Shown here: in pieces, positions 16,914 to 24,422 of the stretch
How the letters are laid out: every line of letters starts with the position of its first letter
Numbering within the stretch: the first letter of the stretch is position 1
Origin: Roseovarius sp. MMSF_3359
Lineage (GTDB): Bacteria > Pseudomonadota > Alphaproteobacteria > Rhodobacterales > Rhodobacteraceae
Assembly: GCF_030733385.1 (NCBI RefSeq)
Contig: NZ_JASHJC010000008.1
Location: 62,001-126,000, forward strand
Length of the DNA stretch: 64,000 nt
Reading direction: 5' to 3'
Translations under genes and position numbers: made by a program
Notes under the pieces: generated by a model
The model's input: only the letters and a program-made list of their open reading frames with translations
What the model was told of the DNA's origin: nothing
The model's database searches: none

Positions 16914-17588
16914 TCAGGCTTTCTTACGGAGTTTCCGTGCGAAGCCAAACCCACCTACGCCTGCCAGAAGGAATCCGAAGGACGCCGGAAGCGGAACAAC
17001 ACCGCCGCTGCCGCCATTGTCTTCATAGGCGATGCGCAGGTCCAGACCGTGACACTTGCCAATGTTCTTTCTGCAGAACCTGTTGCCGTTCTTGACCGAG
17101 CGATACTGCTTGGTGTCACCCCACAGCGCGATGTAGTTTTTCGCGCCACCGGTTACGAAACCGTTCGGCTCACCGCCGGCGTAGGATTCATCGTCAAAGA
17201 TGAAGTCCAGCGAGTACCCCGCCCAGCTGCCGCTGGTGAAGTCGAACGAGATGTTGCCGAACAGACCGCCTGCGCGGCTCACGGAGCTCATCAGCGAACC
17301 CATGGCCGAAAATGCCGACACGTTGCCGTTGCTGCGGTTCTTGATCGTACCGTCGAACTTGATGTCGCCGGTGACAGTGTCAAACGTACCGCCGGTGATC
17401 GCGCTTTCTACGTCAGCGACGATCTTGCCGTTCATGCGGCCTTTGTTTTGCAGATGGATCATCGACGAGTTGAAGCTGTTAGCGTTGAAGCTAAGGACTT
17501 CGGTCAGGTCGAGGAGAGCTGCACTTGCGCTGGAAGCGCCGAGGCCGACAGACAGAACTGCAGCCGTAAATAGATGCTTAATCTTCAT
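16914..17588 (-). CDS. VPLPA-CTERM sorting-domain surface protein
   Basis: A 224-residue exported protein. The N-terminus is a Sec signal (MKIKHLFTAAVLSVGLGASSASA). The C-terminus has the three-part sorting signal of VPLPA-CTERM proteins: VPLPA, a hydrophobic stretch SFGFLLAGVGGFGFA, then basic RKLRKK. Such proteins are processed by an exosortase at the inner membrane. The middle, with many Gly, Ser, Asn and aromatic residues, is predicted to be beta-rich and is not assigned. It has its own terminator and a long A+T-rich upstream region, so it is a single-gene unit. No exosortase gene is in the window. Confidence 0.85.
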   Translation of the reverse strand: MKIKHLFTAAVLSVGLGASSASAALLDLTEVLSFNANSFNSSMIHLQNKGRMNGKIVADVESAITGGTFDTVTGDIKFDGTIKNRSNGNVSAFSAMGSLMSSVSRAGGLFGNISFDFTSGSWAGYSLDFIFDDESYAGGEPNGFVTGGAKNYIALWGDTKQYRSVKNGNRFCRKNIGKCHGLDLRIAYEDNGGSGGVVPLPASFGFLLAGVGGFGFARKLRKKA

Positions 17589-18050
17589 GGTTACCTCTTT
17601 CTACTCACCAATCTATGGTCCCTCTTAGCATAAATTCGCCTCAAAAAAACCCCAAATTGGCGGAATTGTGCCGTAATTTGGCAAAAACACCCTATGGTTG
17701 AACAAAACACTTGACGGAAAGCGCCACAGTTTACGAATCGACACCAATTTCGCCGTTTCGACGAGATTGTTTTCGCGGCTGCGACATCACTGAAATCGAC
17801 CAGCAAGATCCGCGCCAGAACCACCAAAAGTGATTCCACTTACACTGATGTACTTGATTTTATTCAACTATTCACAAATTCACTGGGGCAATCGACCGGG
17901 TTGGGCCTTTGTCGCGTGATTCCCCTCCCGCCGATCCCTCGGGAACCTGTTGCCCGTGTGCAACCATATCCATCCTTCACCGGTTTTTGATTTTCTTAGG
18001 CCAATATCGCCTCATATACCTTTCGCAGACGACCAAGGGGAACCGAACCA
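17589..18050. promoter_or_regulatory. Divergent A+T-rich intergenic region
   Basis: No gene is supported here. The stretch separates the divergent VPLPA-CTERM and L,D-transpeptidase genes and is clearly A+T-richer than its surroundings. An inverted repeat ccaaatt/aatttgg (17652-17658, 17675-17681) lies about 65-90 nt upstream of the CTERM start and could be an operator. The aagggga before 18051 is the transpeptidase ribosome binding site. Confidence 0.45.
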
Positions 18051-18605
18051 ATGATGAAACGCCGCCATTTCCTGGCCAGTGGCATCGCTGCCGCCACGCT
18101 GCCCGCCTCCGCCCGCGCCTTTGAGGTTGCGCCGAAATTCAGACCGCAGGAAGTGCGGATCAGCAGCAAGTACCAACCCGGTCAACTTCTCGTGCTGCCG
18201 CGCGCCCATTTCCTGTACCTCGTGACCGAGCCCAACAAGGCGCTGCGGTATGGTGTTGGCGTCGGCAAGGCCGGGCTTGAATTCACCGGCACGGCCACGA
18301 TCTCGGTCAAGAAGAAATGGCCCACCTGGCGGCCCACAAATGAGATGATCGAACGCGACCCGCATCTTTATGGCGAGTTCATCGATAATGACTATGTGCA
18401 GCCCGGCGGCCCCGGCAATCCGCTTGGATCGCGCGCGCTCTACCTGTTCCAGAATGGCCGCGATACCTATTTCCGCATCCATGGCACCACGGCGCCCCGT
18501 TCCATTGGGCGCTCGGTCTCAAACGGCTGCATCCGCATGATCAACGAACATGTCAAAGACCTCTACGAGCGGGTACCGATCGGCACGGTTGTCACCGTCC
18601 TCTGA
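18051..18605 (+). CDS. L,D-transpeptidase (YkuD domain)
   Basis: A 184-residue periplasmic enzyme that forms 3-3 peptidoglycan cross-links or attaches proteins to peptidoglycan. The N-terminus has a Tat-like KRRHFLASG followed by an alanine-rich signal ending at ARA. The YkuD catalytic block is present: IHGT about 20 residues before SVSNGCIRM, with the nucleophile Cys. The middle segment with PTWRPTNEMIERDP and GNPLGSRALYL is typical of the alphaproteobacterial ErfK/YbiS/YhnG group. It has its own terminator. Confidence 0.92.
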   Translation: MMKRRHFLASGIAAATLPASARAFEVAPKFRPQEVRISSKYQPGQLLVLPRAHFLYLVTEPNKALRYGVGVGKAGLEFTGTATISVKKKWPTWRPTNEMIERDPHLYGEFIDNDYVQPGGPGNPLGSRALYLFQNGRDTYFRIHGTTAPRSIGRSVSNGCIRMINEHVKDLYERVPIGTVVTVL

Positions 18606-18632
18606 CCCGCCAGGCACCTGTCTGACCAAGTG

Positions 18633-18660
18633 AACGCCGCGCTCTGACGCGGCGTTTTGC
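18633..18660 (+). terminator. Intrinsic terminator of the L,D-transpeptidase gene
   Basis: Arms aacgccgcg/cgcggcgtt (18633-18641, 18648-18656) with a 6-nt loop are followed by ttttgc. Confidence 0.8.
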
Positions 18661-18850
18661 TGTCAATTGGGGTATTCCGGACTTTACAGGGCAAGGCGCT
18701 CCCTTGAGCCATTTTTCGCCCCGCGCCGCACCACTCCTGGGCCATTATCGGCCCAAAGTGACGCCCCATGACATCCGCACTCGCCCTTACGTTGCACGGG
18801 CCTAAACTGCTGGCAGTCTGCGCGCGATCACACCCGGGTTCTTATTTCCG

Positions 18851-18877
18851 AGCCCGGTCGCGGCGGGCTGTTTTTTT
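18851..18877 (+). terminator. Orphan intrinsic terminator upstream of the paired-cysteine protein
   Basis: Arms agccc/gggct around a G+C-rich loop (18851-18869) are followed by seven T at 18871-18877. It lies about 190 nt past the previous terminator and 34 nt before the next start codon, with no plus-strand gene between. It may end a small RNA or attenuate the next gene. Confidence 0.65.
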
Positions 18878-18910
18878 GAATCAAGTCACTTTTTGATGGA
18901 GGAAATAAGT

Positions 18911-20266
18911 ATGCCTGATGGCGAACTCACAACCACGAACAAGATCCCCTGTTGTCCGGAAATCACCACGGAGCCGTGCTGCGAAAGCCTGACCACCACC
19001 TACCGGCTGACGTATAATCTGGGTGCGGCCCAGGTCGAGGTCAGCATTGTGGCCGAACTGGAACGCTGCCCCGGTCCGATGGCGCTCGGCGACGTGATCT
19101 ATTCAACCACCCTGCTGCCCGGCGAAAAGGTCCGCCTTTACACCGCGAACCGCAACAGCCGCTTTACCTATGACAGCGAAAGCGAGGTAAGCTACCGGCA
19201 CGAGCAGACCTCCGAGGAGACCTATTACATGAAGGCGATGGACCGCTACATGTCGGACCTCACGGTCACCGACAGCGGCTCGGCGCAATCGCAGTCGCAT
19301 TCGGATTTCGAGACGGATGTGGATGCCTATGGCGCCTCCTTCGGGTTTGCCGGCGGTGGAAGCGTCAATGTCGAAGGCGATTTCAATGCCAACAGCTCAT
19401 CCTCGTTCCTGCGGGAACTGTCGCGCCATGCCTCTGCCTCGCACGAACGCTCGGTCCAGGCGACGCGGGCGGCCAATGCGACGCAGATCGGCGAGGTGGA
19501 AAGCCGCACCCATGCGGAAGGCGAAAGCGAAAGCGCCTACGAGGCCTCGACCCGGTCCATCGAAAACAAGAACCAGTGCCATGCGGTGACCTATTTCGCC
19601 TATCAGCTGGTCAAGCGGCAGATCCTGCGGTTCCGGATCAAATCGGTGCTGCGACGGGTGGTCGATGCGGCGGCGGGTTCCGTGGTCGATGCCCGCCCGG
19701 TCCGTCCGGTCACGGGGATCAAGGTGCTGCCCAACGGGCTTCTGGCGACGCAAACCGCGCGCGCCGAAGTGCAGGCGGTTGGCCGCGTCTCGGCCGTGGC
19801 GCAGCGGGCCAATGCCACGCCGAACATGGCTGGCACCTCGCTTGGCACGGCCGCTGGTTTTACCACCAACGTGGCTGCGGTTGCCGCGCGGACGCCGATC
19901 GTTGCCAATGCCAAGCCGCTCTCGGCGGATGTCCACGCCAAGGCGCTCCAGCAGGTTGACGACGATCTGGTCAAGCAGGGGATACTTGCCAAGGCAGGCT
20001 CGAACGAGGTGGGGCGCCAACTGGCCGCCGAGCTTGAATTCGAGCGGGTCTATTGCCTGCCGACCCAGGGCGTGGTGATCAAGGGCTGCCTTGATGACTG
20101 CAACACCTGCGAGGACAGCCGGAGAAAGTCGATCGAACTCGACAATGTCCGCAAGGATCTCGAGAACCAGCTGCTGGCCAAGCAGATCGAACTTCTCGAC
20201 CAGAGCCAGGAATACCGCTGCTGCCCCGTGGGCGAGGCGGAAACCGACCCGGCGGAAGACGGCTGA
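18911..20266 (+). CDS. Unrecognised protein with paired cysteines at both ends
   Basis: A 451-residue protein that I do not recognise. It starts at ATG 18911 after ggaggaa. Within the first 30 residues there are two CC pairs (IPCCPE, EPCCES). Near the C-terminus CLDDCNTC is followed by a charged helix likely to be a coiled coil and then a last CC pair. A predicted beta-rich block (LTYNLGAAQVEVSIVAELE, TTLLPGEKVRLYT) precedes a serine-rich segment at about residues 125-175. No signal peptide or membrane segment is visible. Cys pairs at both ends suggest metal binding or disulfides. It is flanked by terminator-like hairpins, so it appears to be transcribed alone. Confidence 0.75.
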   Translation: MPDGELTTTNKIPCCPEITTEPCCESLTTTYRLTYNLGAAQVEVSIVAELERCPGPMALGDVIYSTTLLPGEKVRLYTANRNSRFTYDSESEVSYRHEQTSEETYYMKAMDRYMSDLTVTDSGSAQSQSHSDFETDVDAYGASFGFAGGGSVNVEGDFNANSSSSFLRELSRHASASHERSVQATRAANATQIGEVESRTHAEGESESAYEASTRSIENKNQCHAVTYFAYQLVKRQILRFRIKSVLRRVVDAAAGSVVDARPVRPVTGIKVLPNGLLATQTARAEVQAVGRVSAVAQRANATPNMAGTSLGTAAGFTTNVAAVAARTPIVANAKPLSADVHAKALQQVDDDLVKQGILAKAGSNEVGRQLAAELEFERVYCLPTQGVVIKGCLDDCNTCEDSRRKSIELDNVRKDLENQLLAKQIELLDQSQEYRCCPVGEAETDPAEDG

Positions 20267-20524
20267 CCCAACCAGCGGAGGGTGCTCTTCGCACAACCGG
20301 GGCGTTGCGGCGCCCCGGGACCTGCGAAAGGAGTGTCGATATTCCGCTCAAGAGCCGCTAAATCGTTATTTCCCCTTGAATTATTGGTCCACCCGCCTCA
20401 TATCGACGCTGCGACGTTACCACTATCGACTACCTGCTCCTACTCACGGCTCAGTCACTCGATCTTGCACTGACTAGCCGGGTTGCCGCACTCACGCGGG
20501 CAGCAAAATCTAGGAGACTACGGT
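20267..20524 (+). promoter_or_regulatory. Long leader of the cold-shock gene
   Basis: A hairpin ccggggcg/cgccccgg at 20297-20318 lies just past the previous gene and lacks a T tract. The remaining 200 nt up to the ribosome binding site aggaga (20513-20518) hold no gene and are less G+C-rich. Long untranslated leaders are common for cold-shock genes and often respond to temperature. No specific element was identified. Confidence 0.45.
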
Positions 20525-20731
20525 ATGGCTAATGGCACCGTAAAATGGTTCAACGCAACAAAAGGCTACGGCTTCATCGCGCCGGAAGGTGGCGGCAAGG
20601 ACGTTTTTGTCCACATCTCCGCCGTTGAGCGCGCGGGTCTGACCGGCCTGGCCGACGACCAGAAAGTGACCTTCGACATCGAAGCAGGCCGTGATGGCCG
20701 TGAATCGGCATCGAACATCGCCCTGGCCTGA
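20525..20731 (+). CDS. Cold-shock protein
   Basis: A 68-residue single-domain OB-fold protein that binds single-stranded RNA and DNA. The RNA-binding motifs KGYGFIAP (RNP1) and VFVHIS (RNP2) are intact, and it begins MANGTVKWFN as in the alphaproteobacterial CspA group. A start at 20483 would add fourteen residues, but the ATG at 20525 with aggaga just before it gives the family length. It ends with a strong terminator at 20757, so it is monocistronic. Whether it is induced by cold cannot be told from sequence. Confidence 0.95.
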   Translation: MANGTVKWFNATKGYGFIAPEGGGKDVFVHISAVERAGLTGLADDQKVTFDIEAGRDGRESASNIALA

Positions 20732-20756
20732 GCCTACAGGAATTGAATGCGGAAAC

Positions 20757-20783
20757 GGGCCCCTCGCGGGGCCCTTTCTTTTT
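20757..20783 (+). terminator. Intrinsic terminator of the cold-shock gene
   Basis: Perfect arms gggccc and gggccc within gggcccctcgcggggccc (20757-20774), followed by tttcttttt. Confidence 0.9.
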
Positions 20784-20863
20784 GGGGTGGGTCCCAAAGG
20801 AGCCGACGCCTGACCTTGGTCACGACGAGTGGGGTTGGTGTTCGGTTTGAGCCCTTTGCGAAC

Positions 20864-21079
20864 ACTGCTTCAGCCCGGAATCAAGGTGCGCAGCACCGCC
20901 GGGCAGCGCCCGACCGCCCCATGGGCGGGCGCTTCGTCACCGTTTCAACCCCAACGATTGTTGAAAGTATACGTCACCATAAAGTGCGATGAACCACCTA
21001 CGTGGCGCCCACCCGCGGTCGGGCGATGCCCTCTGTTTAAATGATGGCCGAAAGACTGCTTTGTCCGCACAGCGGGCAT
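20864..21079. repeat. Dispersed non-coding repeat, copy B
   Basis: This is the second copy of the element at 4105-4321, in the opposite orientation and with scattered substitutions. It sits between the cold-shock terminator and the convergent dioxygenase-like gene, filling more than half of a 397-nt gap. Short reading frames across it are not convincing genes. Confidence 0.8.
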
Positions 21080-21128
21080 ACACCAACTCGCGACCTCCCT
21101 AGATCGGAGACCGGACAACCATCACCGC

Positions 21129-21917
21129 CTACGGCGCGCGGAGCCAGTCATCCGATCCTTCGGGCAGTTCCGGGCGGAAATAGGCGATCATCCGGCCCTC
21201 CATCGGCGCATCGGCCTCGTCGGCCCATGGCGCCACACCGTGCAACGCATGGCGGTGAACGACATACGCCTCCCCCGGTGCGGCTGGTACGATCACGCGC
21301 GGGCATGTGTCAAACACCTCTCGGCGCGCCGCCTGGTAAATGTTGGTCAGATCAACCTCGGCCCATTCGGCCTCGGGCAAGTGACCCAAGGCATCTTCGA
21401 ACGCCTCTCGCATGATATGGTGGCTACCTTCCCAGACCACCAGCGGGCTGGCCCCGGCGCCGCAATCGGTCAGCGGCAGGCCAAGAATATAGGCGTGGCG
21501 CTCTTTCAGCATCCGCCGCCGGGCAGCGCCCACGGCCAGCAACCCGTCCACATGGGCCGCATCACGATCCCGCCGATACCGGAACGCCCCCGCCCCTTCG
21601 CCCGCACGCGGACGCGGATACCCGGGGTAGATCACCGACACCTGGCCACGATGAAGCGGCAAGGTGCCATAGGTTGCCTGGGCAAAATCATATGCCGCCC
21701 CCGCAAGCGGCCCGCTTTGTGATACCGACCCGTCCGGCCCGTTGGGCAAGGTATCCACCCCGACAAACCACGTTCCCTCGCATTGCAGCCACTGGCGCTG
21801 CTCCTCCGGGTCGGCAACCCGCTCGGCGGCAACCGGCCGGACGGCATCGACCCAGGCTTGCAGCGCGGGATCTACCGGAAACCGGACCCAGCTTTTTTCC
21901 AGGAAATCCCCTACCAT
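21129..21917 (-). CDS. Phytanoyl-CoA-dioxygenase-like Fe(II)/2-oxoglutarate protein
   Basis: A 262-residue protein with features of the PhyH fold. A metal site HVD at about residues 122-124 and a distal His in RHALHGVAPW near residue 226 match the HxD...H triad. A conserved Arg nearby would bind 2-oxoglutarate. The ATG at 21917 overlaps the stop of the TauE gene (ATGGTAG), so the two are translationally coupled. The longer open frame upstream is the antisense shadow of the TauE gene. The substrate is unknown; pairing with a TauE/SafE permease hints at an organosulfonate or organic-acid function, which is only inference. Confidence 0.7.
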   Translation of the reverse strand: MVGDFLEKSWVRFPVDPALQAWVDAVRPVAAERVADPEEQRQWLQCEGTWFVGVDTLPNGPDGSVSQSGPLAGAAYDFAQATYGTLPLHRGQVSVIYPGYPRPRAGEGAGAFRYRRDRDAAHVDGLLAVGAARRRMLKERHAYILGLPLTDCGAGASPLVVWEGSHHIMREAFEDALGHLPEAEWAEVDLTNIYQAARREVFDTCPRVIVPAAPGEAYVVHRHALHGVAPWADEADAPMEGRMIAYFRPELPEGSDDWLRAP

Positions 21918-22735
21918 CCCAAGGCCTTGCGCAGCATGTTGAGCGCCACAAGCGTCAGAAAGACCGCAAAGACCCGCTTGAGCGGTTTGGGGTCCATCGC
22001 ATGGGCCAGTCGCACGCCCCAGGGCGCGGTGATGAGGGTCATGGCGATCACTGTGGAAAAGGCCGGCAGGTTGACCGCGCCGATGGTCCAGGGCGGGCGG
22101 TGTTCCGGCGCGATGGTCAGAAAGAGAAACCCGATGACCGAGGGGACCGCGATGGTCACGCCAAACCCCGCCGCGGTTGCCACGGCCCGGTGAATGGCGG
22201 TGTTGTAAAGGCTCATCAGTGGCACACCGAAACTGCCGCCGCCAATGCCCATCAGCACGGACAAAAAGCCGAGGGAGGGCGACATCACGGCGCGGGTCAC
22301 CCCGGTGGGCATCGCCTGCCCCAGGCGCCATTCGGCACGTCCAAACCCCATGTAAAGGCCGATCACGATGCCGAGCACCCCGAACACGCCTTGCAGGAAG
22401 GTCGAACTCAGGTTCGACGCGGCCGTCACACCGATCACCGCGCCGATAACGATGCCCGGCGCCCATGTCCGCAGGATATCCCAGTCCACCGCGCCTTTCT
22501 TGTTGTGGCTCAGGACGGACCGCACCGAGGTGACGATGATCGTCGCCAAAGACGTGGCCAGGCAGACCTGCATCAATTGCGGCCCGTCATAGCCAAGTGT
22601 CTGAAACGCGTAGAAGAATGCGGGAACGAGGACGATGCCACCGCCCACGCCCAGAAGCCCGGCCAGCACACCGGCAAAGGCGCCGATCACCAAAAGCAGC
22701 GCCAACATGGCGAGCAAGAGAGAGGGATCAGGCAT
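21911..22735 (-). CDS. TauE/SafE-family anion permease
   Basis: An inner-membrane protein of 274 residues with about eight hydrophobic segments. The two TauE/SafE signature regions are clear: GVLAGLLGVGGGIVLVPAF near the N-terminus and FLSVLMGIGGGSFGVPL in the second half. The preferred start is the ATG at 22735 (MPDPSLL), with ggag upstream; 22768 would add eleven residues. Family members export sulfite, sulfoacetate or other anions. Its 3' end overlaps the dioxygenase-like gene by 7 nt, so the two form a unit. Confidence 0.88.
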   Translation of the reverse strand: MPDPSLLLAMLALLLVIGAFAGVLAGLLGVGGGIVLVPAFFYAFQTLGYDGPQLMQVCLATSLATIIVTSVRSVLSHNKKGAVDWDILRTWAPGIVIGAVIGVTAASNLSSTFLQGVFGVLGIVIGLYMGFGRAEWRLGQAMPTGVTRAVMSPSLGFLSVLMGIGGGSFGVPLMSLYNTAIHRAVATAAGFGVTIAVPSVIGFLFLTIAPEHRPPWTIGAVNLPAFSTVIAMTLITAPWGVRLAHAMDPKPLKRVFAVFLTLVALNMLRKALGW

Positions 22736-22807
22736 CAAGGTGGCTCCGCATCGCGTGTCGAGGGTCACATAGAGCGGATTTAGGGCGTATCGACAACGGC
22801 TTTCTGC

Positions 22808-23839
22808 TCAGGCGACATGCGCCAAGGCCTCAAGGACGACCTCCGGCCCCGCGCCGTCCCGGACCGCACCCTCCGACAATGTCCGCCGCCAGCCGCGTGC
22901 GCCGGGGCGGCCGGAGAAGAGGCCAAGCATATGCCGCGTGATCTGATGCAGCCGTCCGCCGGCGGCCAGATGCGCCTCGATATAGGGCAGCATGGCGTCA
23001 ACGGCGACCTCGGCGGTGCGATCAGGCCCGTCAGCGTTGAAAAACCGGCGGTCAACCGCGGAGAGGATATCGGCGGGCTGGTGATAGGCGGCGCGTCCGA
23101 ACATCACCCCATCCACCCCTGCGTCCAGAAACGCCTCGGCCTGGTCAAGCGACGTGATCCCGCCATTGATGCTCAGGTGCAGGGCGGGGAAAAGGCCCTT
23201 CATCGACACGGCCAGATCGTAGTCCAGTGGCGGGATCTCGCGGTTTTCCTTGGGGCTGAGACCCTGCAGCCAGGCCATGCGCGCGTGAATGGCAAACCGG
23301 CTCACCCCTGCCGCACTGACGCGGGACAGGAACTCGGGGAGAACGTCGTGCGGGTCCTGATCGTCAACGCCGATGCGGCACTTGACCGTGACCTCCACAT
23401 CCGTGGCCGCCATCATCGCCGCGCAGCATTCCGCGACCAGCGCAGGGTCTTTCATCAGGACAGCGCCGAAAGTCCCTGACTGCACCCGATCCGACGGGCA
23501 GCCGACATTGAGGTTGATCTCATCATACCCCGCCTGAGCGCCAAGCCGCGCCGCCTCGGCCAGCTCCGCAGGGTCCGATCCGCCCAGTTGCAGCGCCACC
23601 GGATGTTCGGCAGGCGAATGGTCGAGCAGATGCAAGGCATTACCGCGGACCAAAGCGGGAGCCGTGACCATCTCGGTATAAAGCAAGGCGTGCCGGGAAA
23701 GCTGCCGGTGAAGGAAACGGCAATGGCGGTCGGTCCAGTCCATCATCGGCGCAACGGAAATCCGCGCCGCCTGACGGGCGGCACGGGTGCGATCCGAGGC
23801 GTCACCTGCCTCCGAAAGAGTTTCGACACTTTGGTCCAT
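22808..23839 (-). CDS. dusA: tRNA-dihydrouridine synthase A
   Basis: A 343-residue flavoprotein that reduces uridine to dihydrouridine in tRNA D-loops. The start ISVAPMMDWTDRHCR, the FMN-barrel block INLNVGCPSDRVQSG with its catalytic Cys, and VKCRIGVDDQD are diagnostic for DusA. The ATG at 23839 gives the usual length. A longer in-frame start at 23989 is rejected because a terminator hairpin covers 23976-23996. An HxxHxxxxR-like C-terminal region (RLHQITRHMLGLF) is typical of the family. Confidence 0.93.
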   Translation of the reverse strand: MDQSVETLSEAGDASDRTRAARQAARISVAPMMDWTDRHCRFLHRQLSRHALLYTEMVTAPALVRGNALHLLDHSPAEHPVALQLGGSDPAELAEAARLGAQAGYDEINLNVGCPSDRVQSGTFGAVLMKDPALVAECCAAMMAATDVEVTVKCRIGVDDQDPHDVLPEFLSRVSAAGVSRFAIHARMAWLQGLSPKENREIPPLDYDLAVSMKGLFPALHLSINGGITSLDQAEAFLDAGVDGVMFGRAAYHQPADILSAVDRRFFNADGPDRTAEVAVDAMLPYIEAHLAAGGRLHQITRHMLGLFSGRPGARGWRRTLSEGAVRDGAGPEVVLEALAHVA

Positions 23840-23965
23840 CAAGCTCGTCAACGCCCTGGCCTTCGGTTCCGGATGGCGCGCCCGGGGAAACAGCCCGGCG
23901 CAGCCGCGCAGGTCATAATCGCTTTCGGTCCGCCCGTCCACCTTCGCCCCCAAATGGTTCCAGAC

Positions 23966-23996
23966 ATAACAAAACGGAGCCTTCTGCAAAGGCTCC
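23966..23996 (-). terminator. Intrinsic terminator of the spike-module operon
   Basis: On the minus strand, perfect arms ggagcctt/aaggctcc with a 5-nt loop (23976-23996) are followed by gttttgttatg. It lies about 50 nt past the stop of the gene at 24045, at the end of the spike-module operon. Confidence 0.8.
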
Positions 23997-24044
23997 GCTT
24001 CAGTACTCTCCCCTCACCCCCGCACCACCCCGTGCGGCTGGCAA

Positions 24045-24413
24045 TCAGCCGGTCAGCTTTTCCACATCTTCCCTGACCTGCTCCCACTTGAAGTTATAGA
24101 TGCGTTTGGAGCGTTTGATCGTGATCGCAAGGATATAGGCGCGGAAGGCAACGATCGCCAACCCGACCCAGAACACAACGGATTCAGGCAGGAAGTTCAG
24201 GTTATGCAACCCCATGCCAAACCCCATCACGGCGCAATCGACGCCCATGTTCTGCTCGCCGCGACGCGCCATCGTCGCCAGTTCCATCTGGTTGTACTTG
24301 AGCAGCCACCCGGCATTGCGGCTGTTGTAGTAGTGAAGGTACAGCGACGCGCCACTGATGAGAATGAGCGCCCAGGAAAGAAGCGGCGTCAGCATTGGAA
24401 TGTGATGATGCAT
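24045..24413 (-). CDS. Small membrane protein at the end of the spike-module operon
   Basis: A 122-residue protein with two clear hydrophobic segments (about residues 8-27 and 78-98) and a charged, basic C-terminus (IKRSKRIYNFKWEQ). I do not recognise the family. It lies 9 nt downstream of the G8-domain gene and is followed by a terminator, so it is the last gene of the operon. A holin-like or membrane-anchoring role would fit a phage-derived module, but that is speculation. Confidence 0.65.
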   Translation of the reverse strand: MHHHIPMLTPLLSWALILISGASLYLHYYNSRNAGWLLKYNQMELATMARRGEQNMGVDCAVMGFGMGLHNLNFLPESVVFWVGLAIVAFRAYILAITIKRSKRIYNFKWEQVREDVEKLTG

Positions 24414-24422
24414 GGTGATCTC

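Noticed and set aside
21918-22466. Long N-terminal extension of the dioxygenase-like frame on the minus strand
   Set aside because: It overlaps the TauE gene in another frame, has arginine/histidine-rich shadow composition, and the coupled ATG at 21917 explains the gene.
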